A program made the position numbers and the translations under genes. DNA of 55,335 nt from Selenomonadaceae bacterium (lineage in GTDB: Bacteria > Bacillota > Negativicutes > Selenomonadales > Selenomonadaceae), in contig JAFUXN010000117.1 in the NCBI GenBank assembly GCA_017477125.1, forward strand, positions 1 to 55,335, given 5' to 3'. Below are positions 25,051 through 33,307 of the stretch, piece by piece (the first letter of the stretch is position 1; each line of letters begins with the position of its first letter). The notes beneath the pieces were generated by a model. It did not search any database. It was given only the letters and a program-made list of their open reading frames with translations, and was not told the DNA's origin.

Positions 25051-25073
25051 AAAAACGCCGCTTGACGGCGGCG
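25051..25073 (-). terminator. Terminator of the tRNA cluster
   Basis: Minus-strand stem CGCCGC/GCGGCG with a six-base loop (25056-25073), followed by five T. It ends transcription after tRNA-Tyr and abuts the rsmE promoter. Confidence 0.82.
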
Positions 25074-25090
25074 CTCATTAATTACGATGA

Positions 25091-25175
25091 TGGTGGGCAG
25101 GGGTGGATTCGAACCACCGAACCCGGAGGGAGCGGATTTACAGTCCGCAGCGTTTAGCCACTTCGCTACCTACCC
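25091..25175 (-). tRNA. tRNA-Tyr (anticodon GTA)
   Basis: The 85-nt gene folds as a class II tRNA: acceptor GGGTAGG/CCTGCCC (one G-T pair), anticodon stem GCGGA/TCCGC around CTGTAAA, a long variable arm, a T-arm with GGTTCGAATCC, and an encoded CCA end. The GTA anticodon and long variable arm identify Tyr. It is the last gene of the tRNA cluster. Confidence 0.95.
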
Positions 25176-25181
25176 GCATGA

Positions 25182-25259
25182 TGGTGACCTTGGAGGGATT
25201 CGAACCCCCGACCTTCTGGTTCGTAGCCAGACGCTCTAATCCAACTGGGCTACAAGGCC
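25182..25259 (-). tRNA. tRNA-Arg (anticodon ACG)
   Basis: Acceptor GGCCTTG pairs with CAAGGTC (one G-T pair), the D-arm is GTAGCCCAGTTGGA-like, the anticodon stem is TCTGG/CCAGA around CTACGAA, the T-loop is TTCGAAT, and CCA is encoded. Anticodon ACG (read as ICG after TadA-type deamination) decodes CGN arginine codons. Confidence 0.95.
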
Positions 25260-25286
25260 TTGAGATATATGATTGAACCTGCAACT

Positions 25287-25363
25287 TGGTGGGCCCGCCG
25301 GGACTTGAACCTGGGACCGATCGGTTATGAGCCGACTGCTCTGACCAACTGAGCTACAGGCCA
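25287..25363 (-). tRNA. tRNA with CAT anticodon (elongator Met or Ile2), two stem mismatches
   Basis: The 77-nt gene has D-arm TAGCTCAGTTGG, anticodon stem GTCGG/CCGAT around CTCATAA, T-loop TTCAAGT and an encoded CCA. The CAT anticodon fits elongator Met or lysidine-modified Ile2. The initiator is unlikely, because the anticodon stem lacks three G-C pairs. Two oddities: the first acceptor pair is T1 opposite C72, and the T-stem has an A51-C63 mismatch. The rest of the acceptor (GGCCTG with CGGGCC) pairs well. Confidence 0.85.
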
Positions 25364-25378
25364 GGTGTTATCATAAAT

Positions 25379-25454
25379 TGGAGCGGACAACGAGGCTCGA
25401 ACTCGCTACCTCAACCTTGGCAAGGTTGCGCTCTACCAGATGAGCTATGTCCGC
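25379..25454 (-). tRNA. tRNA-Gly (anticodon GCC), copy 1
   Basis: Acceptor GCGGACA/TGTCCGC, anticodon stem CAACC/GGTTG around TTGCCAA, T-loop TTCGAGC, discriminator T and encoded CCA. It differs from the copy at 25558-25633 by very few bases. About 100 bp without a recognisable promoter separate the two copies. Confidence 0.95.
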
Positions 25455-25557
25455 ATCTTGACTGCCAATCATTGAACAACTTACGAGCGCGGTTGCCGAC
25501 CCGCTCTGACCCGATCAAACGATCGCGCCTACTGTTTGGTTACTTTTTGAAAGTAAC

Positions 25558-25633
25558 TGGAGCGGACGACGAGGCTCGAACTCGCTACCTCAACCTTGGC
25601 AAGGTTGCGCTCTACCAGATGAGCTACGTCCGC
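25558..25633 (-). tRNA. tRNA-Gly (anticodon GCC), copy 2
   Basis: Near-identical to the other tRNA-Gly; the acceptor stem is GCGGACG/CGTCCGC, the anticodon loop TTGCCAA, and CCA is encoded. It is promoter-proximal, the first gene of the five-tRNA cluster. Confidence 0.95.
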
Positions 25634-25652
25634 GTGCCGATTGACGTTGCCA

Positions 25653-25681
25653 ATTCTAATCGTTTGCCCTCCGTTTGTCAA
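25653..25681 (-). promoter_or_regulatory. Promoter of the tRNA cluster
   Basis: Minus-strand TTGACA (25676-25681), 17-bp spacer, TAGAAT (25653-25658). Transcription would start near 25646, 13 nt before tRNA-Gly. Confidence 0.85.
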
Positions 25682-25721
25682 GCCCTCAACTCAAAAAATT
25701 TTCCTCCCGCCCCCTCGACGC

Positions 25722-25750
25722 TTGACTTTGCTCGCGCCCATCGTTAAAAT
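25722..25750 (+). promoter_or_regulatory. Promoter of pseG
   Basis: TTGACT (25722-25727), 17-bp spacer, TAAAAT (25745-25750); start near 25757, about 24 nt before the ATG. It is divergent from the tRNA promoter, about 40 bp away. Confidence 0.75.
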
Positions 25751-25780
25751 CGGTCTAATTTTGAAAGCGGAGGATTTTTC

Positions 25781-26824
25781 ATGAGAACAGCCGTGATACG
25801 CGTCGACTCGTCTCGAGCGATCGGGAGCGGGCATCTGATGCGCTGCTTGACGTTGGCGGGACGACTGTCGGCGAAGGATTACGATGTGCATTTCATCTGT
25901 CGCGATCTCGACGGCAATTTGAGTGCGCTGGTCGAACGCCGCGGATTTAAATTGCACCTTCTGCCGCGCCACCACGAATCGTTTGAGCTCGAGGGCTACG
26001 GCAATTGGCTGACGGTACCTCAATCGCTCGACGCCGACGAGGTGAAGGCGATCCTCAATCGGCTCGGGACGATCGATCTGCTCGTCGTCGACAGTTATGC
26101 AATCGATATCGAATGGGAGGCGGCGATGCGCCCTCTGGTCGAGAAGATTTTTGTGATCGACGACCTTGCCAACCGTCGGCACGATTGCGATGTGCTGTTG
26201 GATCAAAACTTTCATCTCAATCCCGAAGGTCGTTATGACGGATTGGTTCCCGCTCATTGCGAGTTGAGGATCGGTCCCAAGCATGCGTTGCTCCGCGCGG
26301 AGTTTTACGAGGCGAAGAAGCATTTGCGTCAACGCGACGGCAGTATCAACAATATACTGATCTTCTACGGCGGGATCGATCTGACCAATGAGACATCGAA
26401 GGCGATGCAAGCGGTGGTCGAACTGGTTGAGAGTGATCGCCCGCGGCTGACGGCTGATGTGGTGGTCGGCGGCAGCAATCCTCATAAGCTCGACGTCGAG
26501 GAGTTTTGCAATCGGCATGATTACCTTCGCTATCACTGTCAGGTCGATAACATGGCGGAGCTCATGAACGGAGCGGACTTGGCGTTGTGCGCGGGCGGCA
26601 CGACTACTTGGGAGCGTCTCTTCATGGAGTTGCCTTCGATAATGACGGCGATCGCTGACAATCAATCGGGAGGCAGCGCGTTGGCGTCGGTAGGATTCGT
26701 TGAGTATCTCGGTCGAGCGGACGAGGTCGACGTTGAGAAGATCGTTCGAGCGATCCGCGCTTGGGATGCCGAGGAATTTTTGCGCTTTAAGAGGAGTTTG
26801 TCTCGCGTCTTTCAATCCGATTGA
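25781..26824 (+). CDS. pseG: UDP-2,4-diacetamido-2,4,6-trideoxy-beta-L-altropyranose hydrolase
   Basis: PseG removes UDP from the 2,4-diacetamido sugar in pseudaminic-acid synthesis, a nonulosonic acid that decorates flagellin and other surface glycans. The N-terminal RVDSSRAIGSGHLMRCLTLA segment has the glycosyltransferase-B-like loop with the catalytic His (His18). Later motifs include VVDSYAIDIEWE, VIDDLANRRHDCDVLLDQNF, IFYGGIDLTN and the nucleotide-binding LCAGGTTTWERLFMELPSI. Length is 347 aa. The ATG has GCGGAGG seven bases upstream. The other pse genes are not in the window; the SDR at 47.3 kb is not an obvious PseB. Flagellin at 2.2-3.8 kb is the likely acceptor if the pathway is complete elsewhere. 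Confidence 0.92.
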   Translation: MRTAVIRVDSSRAIGSGHLMRCLTLAGRLSAKDYDVHFICRDLDGNLSALVERRGFKLHLLPRHHESFELEGYGNWLTVPQSLDADEVKAILNRLGTIDLLVVDSYAIDIEWEAAMRPLVEKIFVIDDLANRRHDCDVLLDQNFHLNPEGRYDGLVPAHCELRIGPKHALLRAEFYEAKKHLRQRDGSINNILIFYGGIDLTNETSKAMQAVVELVESDRPRLTADVVVGGSNPHKLDVEEFCNRHDYLRYHCQVDNMAELMNGADLALCAGGTTTWERLFMELPSIMTAIADNQSGGSALASVGFVEYLGRADEVDVEKIVRAIRAWDAEEFLRFKRSLSRVFQSD

Positions 26825-26861
26825 CCGTCGAGCGCCGGCGACAATTGCGCGAAAATTTTTC

Positions 26862-26889
26862 TTGCATTTCATCAAAGAACTGATATAAT
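26862..26889 (+). promoter_or_regulatory. Promoter of enolase
   Basis: TTGCAT (26862-26867), 16-bp spacer ending in TGA, perfect TATAAT (26884-26889), hence also an extended -10. The leader is about 55 nt. Confidence 0.78.
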
Positions 26890-26938
26890 CAATGCAGTGT
26901 TAATGCACTACCGTTTCATTCCAGTTTCTATTGAATAG

Positions 26939-28330
<1,392 letters not shown>

Positions 28331-28366
28331 TCTGATCCAATCAGATTCAAATATCGGCAATCCCTT

Positions 28367-28397
28367 GGGGGCATCGGCTTCGGTCGGTGCTCCTTTT
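28367..28397 (+). terminator. Intrinsic terminator of enolase
   Basis: GCATCGGC-TTCG-GTCGGTGC hairpin flanked by GGGG/CTCC pairs, followed by four T. The 26-base sequence 28367-28392 occurs again, identically, at 39066-39091 after the giant surface-protein gene. Confidence 0.8.
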
Positions 28398-28428
28398 AGT
28401 TGCTCCGAAAATATTTCCGAGCACTTGT

Positions 28429-28456
28429 TTGACGCTAATCTGTCGACAGATATAAA
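28429..28456 (+). promoter_or_regulatory. Promoter of the giant surface-protein gene with a palindromic operator
   Basis: TTGACG (28429-28434), 16-bp spacer, TATAAA (28451-28456). A perfect 14-bp palindrome, ATCTGTCGACAGAT (28438-28451), occupies the spacer, where a bound regulator would block RNA polymerase. A second near-palindrome, GCTC-C-GAAAATATTTC-C-GAGC (28402-28422), lies just upstream of the -35. The ATG at 28500 has GAGG eight bases upstream. Confidence 0.65.
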
Positions 28457-28499
28457 ATCAAGTTTGCAGTATCAGAAACAATTTTTTGAGGTGATACTT

Positions 28500-28661
28500 A
28501 TGATTGAACAACATGAGATTTTCATGAATGTGGGGGGGGGTGGCGCCGGCAATCATGTCGAGCGCGCCGATCATATGAGCCGCTTCTGTTTCGACCTCCA
28601 ACTCTTCAACGATTACAACGTCGTAACCATCAGGGGCGTCATCAACAATGTGGCGGTCTGA
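28500..28661 (+). CDS. N-terminal piece of the giant surface protein (53 aa, ends at in-frame TGA)
   Basis: This short frame begins at an ATG with a good ribosome site and its own promoter. It encodes MIEQHEIFMNV, a Gly run from a nine-G tract, then SRFCFDLQLFNDYNVVTIRGVINNVAV, and stops at TGA (28659-28661). The same reading frame continues without another stop to 32504 and encodes the next part of the repeat protein, so this is evidently its original N-terminus. FDLQLF-type N-termini recur, as I recall, in large surface proteins of related bacteria; no Sec signal peptide is present. The TGA may be a true nonsense mutation, a readthrough site or a sequence error. Confidence 0.6.
   Translation: MIEQHEIFMNVGGGGAGNHVERADHMSRFCFDLQLFNDYNVVTIRGVINNVAV
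28532..28540 (+). repeat. Nine-G homopolymer tract in codons 11-14
   Basis: A run of nine G lies 32 bases inside the giant gene. With nine G the frame reaches FDLQLF; with eight or ten the frame ends at an early stop. Such a tract is a classic site for slipped-strand phase variation. Confidence 0.7.
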
Positions 28662-28904
28662 GACTCCTTCACCGTCGGCGATGTAACTTATACCGTTCTG
28701 TCTGTTGATACCGAATCGGGATCGGTTACCGCCTCCGTCAACGGCACTCCCGTCGCCAACCTCGGCAAAAATATTTCCGTCGGCGAAGGCAAATCCATCG
28801 ACGGCATTACCACTTACACTATCGAGACTACCGTTGTCAACACTTCGAGCTCGATCACTGCCAAATTTAATTACTCGCTCAACATCGGCGACAACGCGAT
28901 CACC

Positions 28905-31900
28905 GTGACGGTCAACGACAACGCCATCGAAAAAGTTGTCGACGCCTCCAACAACACTTTGACTGCGACGGACGGCAAATACACCGTCAACGACATCGAT
29001 TTTGCGTTGGCGCTCAATGAAGGCGTCCCGTCCGCAACTTACGATTTGCCTGTCGGTTCAGCCGACACCACCTTGGCAAACACGAGCTATACTTTCACCG
29101 TCGGCGAGAAGGCGATCGAAGTTATCATCGTCGACGGCGCCATTACCAAGGTCAACGTCAATAATACCGAGGTCTGCACGGCGGCGGGTACTTACGTTGT
29201 CGACAACAAAAGTCTCAAGGTGGCTTATGCCGACGGCGCTTTGACCGCTCAGACCGCCGATATCAATTCGCCCGATATCTCAAGTGCCGTTAATGAAAAC
29301 GCCACGACCTACTCCATGACCTACACCTTCAAAGTGGGCGAGAAAACTGTTTCCGTCGAGACCACCGGCGATAGCATAACTTACAACGGAGAATCCGTCA
29401 CCGACAATAAAATCACCGTCGACGGCGTTGAGGTCACTCTCAATGTCGATAATAATGTCGTCACAGGCGCAACTTATCTCGGTTCGTATTCTGATGTCGG
29501 CAACGTCTCTCAAAATATCATTGAGACCGGCACGGAGAGCAGTCGGGATTATGTGATCGGCGTCGGCGATGACACTTATACCATCAACATTAACTTCGAC
29601 GATGACGGCAATATCTCTGCGATCTCGACCGCCGCTCAAAATGTCACCGTCAATAACAAGACCCTTACGATCGGGGATTATACTCTCACATTCGACGGCA
29701 CTAAGGATAATTTATCGCTTGAAACCGTCACTCCGAACCTCAATGATATCGAGAGCAATCAATTGTTCCTGCTCGGCGGCATTGCAAACGCCGACGGCAT
29801 TACCGTCGATAACACCGCAAAAACCGTCACGCTCAAGGCGTCCAACCTCAACGGCGAAGCGGTGACACTCACCAATTCGGGCAGCAACGAGTACAAGTTG
29901 GCGCTTGCCGACGATGTCCCGCAGGCGTCGACTTCCGCCACTAATGGTTGGACGGCGCTCTCCAACAACGAGGCGACCTATTACATTGGCTGCACCGAAA
30001 GCTATACGCTCGCCGAAGACGCCAAGTCGATCAGCTGCTCGGCGGCGCAAGCCGATACCAATCAGTTCACGTTGAAAGGTATCAAGACGACCGAAGGGAT
30101 CACCGTCGATGAAAACGGCATCATCACCATCACCGCCGCCAATATCATTGATAATCCGACGGAGGGATCGAAGATTGAGTTCACTGTCGCCGACGGCGTC
30201 ACTACCGATTACACTCTTGCGCTTGCCGACGACGCCCCGAAGTCGGTGGATGATCCCGAAAATATTGCGATTGAGCTTGCCAACGGCACGACGACCATCG
30301 ATAAGGACGGTCTCTATAAGTTCGCCGCAGACTACACCGGCACGTTGACGATCGCATCGACCGCGAAAAACGTCAGGCTTGTCGGTGCGGGCTCTCAACT
30401 GTTCAACGTCTACATCGACGCGAGTGCCGTCACGGGCGCCAACCTTTGGATCGAGAACCTTGACATCAATTCGGGCGATAAGATAAATGTGATCAAGTTC
30501 GGCTCGGGCACCAACTACCTCACCGTCAAGGGCACCAACAGCCTCATAGATACCGCATCTTATGGTGGGAATGATAAGGCACTGATCAATGTGGGCGGCG
30601 GGCTCAACATCATCGGCGACGGCTCCTTGACGGCAAAGCTCGACAGCTCGTGGACATGGGTTCCGGCGATCGGCTCCGATCGGTATCAAAACTTGTCTTC
30701 GTCGGCAATCAATATCGGCGGCTCTGTCACCCTCGATGTTGAGGTGAACGGAGGCGGTCAGATCATCGGTGCCGGCAGCAATAACGGCTCGATCGGAAAT
30801 ATCTCGATAGGTAGCACCGCTAAAGTCAGCGCAAAGACGGATGGCAACGATGGGGGCATCGGCTCGGGTGGATACCAAGTCGGCTCGGTCGGCACCGTCA
30901 CTTATGGTAAGAACGCCACCATCAACGGTACTAAGGGCACTGTTGACAACGTCACCGCCGACAATATCATCGCGCGGTTCGAGCCCACGAATGCCGGTTA
31001 CGATTGGATCGATCTGATTGACGGCTCTTCGACGCGCAGGAAGCTGACAAAAACCGCAGGATACACTCTCGACGGAGATCAAAAAACGCTCACTTACGCG
31101 GCGGAGGAGTATACCGATCTGTTCACACTGAAGGGCATCAAATCGACGGAAGGGATCACGGTTGAGAACGGCGTCGACAAGAGCGTCGTCACGATCAGCA
31201 AAGCCAATCTGATCGACAATCCGACAGAGGGAGCGACGGTCGAGCTCACGGTTGTCGAAGGCAACAATCACACGTTGGCTGTGGCGGACGACATCCTGCC
31301 GGTCATGACTGCCGAGGGCGATCCTTTCATGATGAGCGGCACAGGCGGCTATACCATCAGTGTGGACGGCGTTTATCAGTTCGCCGAGGGCTTCAGCGGC
31401 ACCGTCAAGATCGAATCGACCGCGAAAAACGTCAGGATTATCGGCGCAGGCTCTCAACTGTCCAACGTCTATATCGACGCGAGCGCCGTCACGGACGCCA
31501 ACCTTTGGATCGAAGATCTCAATATCCGATCGACCGTCAATGCGAATGTGATCAAGTTCGGCTCGAGCACCAATAATTATCTCACCGTCAAGGGCGAAAA
31601 CACTCTCGTCAATACCTATAGCAGCTACTCTGCCGGATCGGCAGTGATCAATGTGGGCGGCGGGCTCAACATCATCGGCGACGGCTCCTTGACTGTGCAA
31701 CTCACCGGCGGCTATGCGAACAGCGCGGCGATCGGTTCCAATCGGTTTCAAAACTTGTCATCGTCGGCAATCAACATCGGCGGCAATGTCACCATCGATG
31801 CTTATGCGAAGTTCGGCGGTGCGGGCATAGGCAGCGGTCAAAAAGGTTCGATCGGAAATATCTTTATCGGCGGCAAGGCAACCGTCGGCAGCTCGACGGG

Positions 31901-32504
31901 TCTCGAAGACGTCACGGGCATCGGCAAGGGCTACAATGGCAGTGTCGGTACGATCACCTACGGCAAGAATGCCACCGTCACCAACAAAGGCACCGTCATC
32001 ACCGACGAGCAAAAGACCGACAACGTCTCTGCCGACAGCCTCACGGAGCAGACCGAGATTATCCATGACTTGTACGGTTATATGAGCACGTCCGACGATG
32101 CTTTGACCTACAAGAAGATGGCGACAACCGCCGGCTACAATCTCAACGAAACCGCCAACAATACGCTCACGTATCATGCCCCCACGTTCGTTGACGGCGA
32201 TGATGATTCATTTACGATCAAGGGCATCACCTCGACCGACGAGCTCTCCGTTGTCGGCAAGACCGTCATTGTCAAAGCCGCCGCGCTCAAACAAGAGGAA
32301 GTCACGATCGTCAGCGAAGATTACACGTTGGCGTTGGCGAGTGATGTTTCGGTTCCGACGAAGACGGCTGCGCACTTCACCGATATCGTTGACAGCGAGA
32401 CCATTTATAAATCAGAGTCGAGCAGTGCGGGCTATACTTGGCGGCTGATTCCAAGTCGATCAGTCCCACTGCGGCGGTGGAGGCGACCGATCTCTTCACG
32501 TTGA
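28905..32504 (+). CDS. Giant surface protein, second frame segment (beta-helix repeats)
   Basis: The longest callable frame here starts at GTG 28905, but the coding frame is open from 28662. It encodes about 1,200 residues with no membrane span. Short modules with the pattern [16 protein letters not shown]...TLALADD alternate with two long beta-helix-like blocks. Each block runs VYQFAEGFSGTVKIESTAKNVR-like, IGAGSQLSNVYIDASAV, LWIEDLNI, NYLTVKG, INVGGGLNIIGDGSLT and SSSAINIGG. The last 20 residues ([20 protein letters not shown]) are out-of-frame translation after the missing T near 32438, where the neighbouring frame takes over the repeat pattern. Function is probably adhesion or carbohydrate contact; this is inferred from composition only. 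Confidence 0.7.
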   Translation: MTVNDNAIEKVVDASNNTLTATDGKYTVNDIDFALALNEGVPSATYDLPVGSADTTLANTSYTFTVGEKAIEVIIVDGAITKVNVNNTEVCTAAGTYVVDNKSLKVAYADGALTAQTADINSPDISSAVNENATTYSMTYTFKVGEKTVSVETTGDSITYNGESVTDNKITVDGVEVTLNVDNNVVTGATYLGSYSDVGNVSQNIIETGTESSRDYVIGVGDDTYTININFDDDGNISAISTAAQNVTVNNKTLTIGDYTLTFDGTKDNLSLETVTPNLNDIESNQLFLLGGIANADGITVDNTAKTVTLKASNLNGEAVTLTNSGSNEYKLALADDVPQASTSATNGWTALSNNEATYYIGCTESYTLAEDAKSISCSAAQADTNQFTLKGIKTTEGITVDENGIITITAANIIDNPTEGSKIEFTVADGVTTDYTLALADDAPKSVDDPENIAIELANGTTTIDKDGLYKFAADYTGTLTIASTAKNVRLVGAGSQLFNVYIDASAVTGANLWIENLDINSGDKINVIKFGSGTNYLTVKGTNSLIDTASYGGNDKALINVGGGLNIIGDGSLTAKLDSSWTWVPAIGSDRYQNLSSSAINIGGSVTLDVEVNGGGQIIGAGSNNGSIGNISIGSTAKVSAKTDGNDGGIGSGGYQVGSVGTVTYGKNATINGTKGTVDNVTADNIIARFEPTNAGYDWIDLIDGSSTRRKLTKTAGYTLDGDQKTLTYAAEEYTDLFTLKGIKSTEGITVENGVDKSVVTISKANLIDNPTEGATVELTVVEGNNHTLAVADDILPVMTAEGDPFMMSGTGGYTISVDGVYQFAEGFSGTVKIESTAKNVRIIGAGSQLSNVYIDASAVTDANLWIEDLNIRSTVNANVIKFGSSTNNYLTVKGENTLVNTYSSYSAGSAVINVGGGLNIIGDGSLTVQLTGGYANSAAIGSNRFQNLSSSAINIGGNVTIDAYAKFGGAGIGSGQKGSIGNIFIGGKATVGSSTGLEDVTGIGKGYNGSVGTITYGKNATVTNKGTVITDEQKTDNVSADSLTEQTEIIHDLYGYMSTSDDALTYKKMATTAGYNLNETANNTLTYHAPTFVDGDDDSFTIKGITSTDELSVVGKTVIVKAAALKQEEVTIVSEDYTLALASDVSVPTKTAAHFTDIVDSETIYKSESSSAGYTWRLIPSRSVPLRRWRRPISSR

Positions 32505-33307
32505 AAGGTCTCAAGTCGAAGGACAAGATCACCGTCGACGAAAACGGAGTCGTCACTCTCAAAGCCTCCAATCTCGTAGACAATCCGACGGCGGGCACCA
32601 AGGTTGAGCTCACCGGCGACGGTTACACCTTGGCGTTGGCGGACGACGTCCCGCAAGCCGAGGCTGCCGGTATTAAAGCCATGAGCGGCACGAGCGGTTA
32701 CACCATCAGCGCCGACGGCGTTTATAAGTTCGCCGAAGGATTCACCGGCACCGTCACCATTGGGGCGAACGCAAAGAACGTCAAGATCATCGGCGCGAGC
32801 TCGACGCTGTCTAACGTGTCGATCGACGCGTCGGCAGTCAGCGGCATCAACCTCTGGATTCAAAACCTCGTCATCTCCTCGACCGAGGAGAAGAACCTGA
32901 TCAAATTCGGGTCGGGAGACAATTATCTTACCGTCAAGGGCACCAACACGCTCACGGATTCCGCAATGGGCGTCAGTTATGATCAAGCGTTGATTAATGT
33001 CGGCAGCGGCACTCTAAACATCATAGGCGACGGCACATTGACGGCGGAAATGACGGGTTCGGAATCGTACGGCGCGGCGATCGGCACCGATTACAGAGGC
33101 ACGGGCGGCGCGATCAATATCGGCGGCTCCGTCAACATCACTGCAAAGAACGGCTGGCACGGCGCGGGCATCGGCGCGGGCGATAACGGTTCGGTCAATT
33201 CTGTCGCCTACGGCACGGGCGCGACCGTCACCAACAACGGCACCGTCATCTCCGACGATCAAAAAAACGGACGGCGTGACGACGCCCACTCTGACGGATC
33301 AAACTGA
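32438..33307 (+). CDS. Giant surface protein, third frame segment
   Basis: This 289-residue frame continues the repeat pattern exactly where the previous frame loses it: [39 protein letters not shown], followed by the third beta-helix-like block ([38 protein letters not shown] ... [20 protein letters not shown] ... [23 protein letters not shown]). Its final 12 residues after DDQK are out of frame because of an extra A in the run at 33261-33267. There is no ribosome site, so it is not an independent gene but a fragment between two frameshifts. Confidence 0.65.
   Translation: MAADSKSISPTAAVEATDLFTLKGLKSKDKITVDENGVVTLKASNLVDNPTAGTKVELTGDGYTLALADDVPQAEAAGIKAMSGTSGYTISADGVYKFAEGFTGTVTIGANAKNVKIIGASSTLSNVSIDASAVSGINLWIQNLVISSTEEKNLIKFGSGDNYLTVKGTNTLTDSAMGVSYDQALINVGSGTLNIIGDGTLTAEMTGSESYGAAIGTDYRGTGGAINIGGSVNITAKNGWHGAGIGAGDNGSVNSVAYGTGATVTNNGTVISDDQKNGRRDDAHSDGSN

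Noticed and set aside
25535..25557. GTTACTTT/AAAGTAAC hairpin between the two tRNA-Gly genes as terminator
   Set aside because: No adjacent T-run in the transcribed direction.
28659..28661. Selenocysteine codon
   Set aside because: No redox motif around it and no convincing hairpin immediately downstream was recognised; nonsense or error is simpler.
29712..31751. 679-codon minus-strand frame opposite the giant adhesin
   Set aside because: No recognisable domain, Arg/Asp-biased antisense composition, and it lies against an obviously coding repeat frame.
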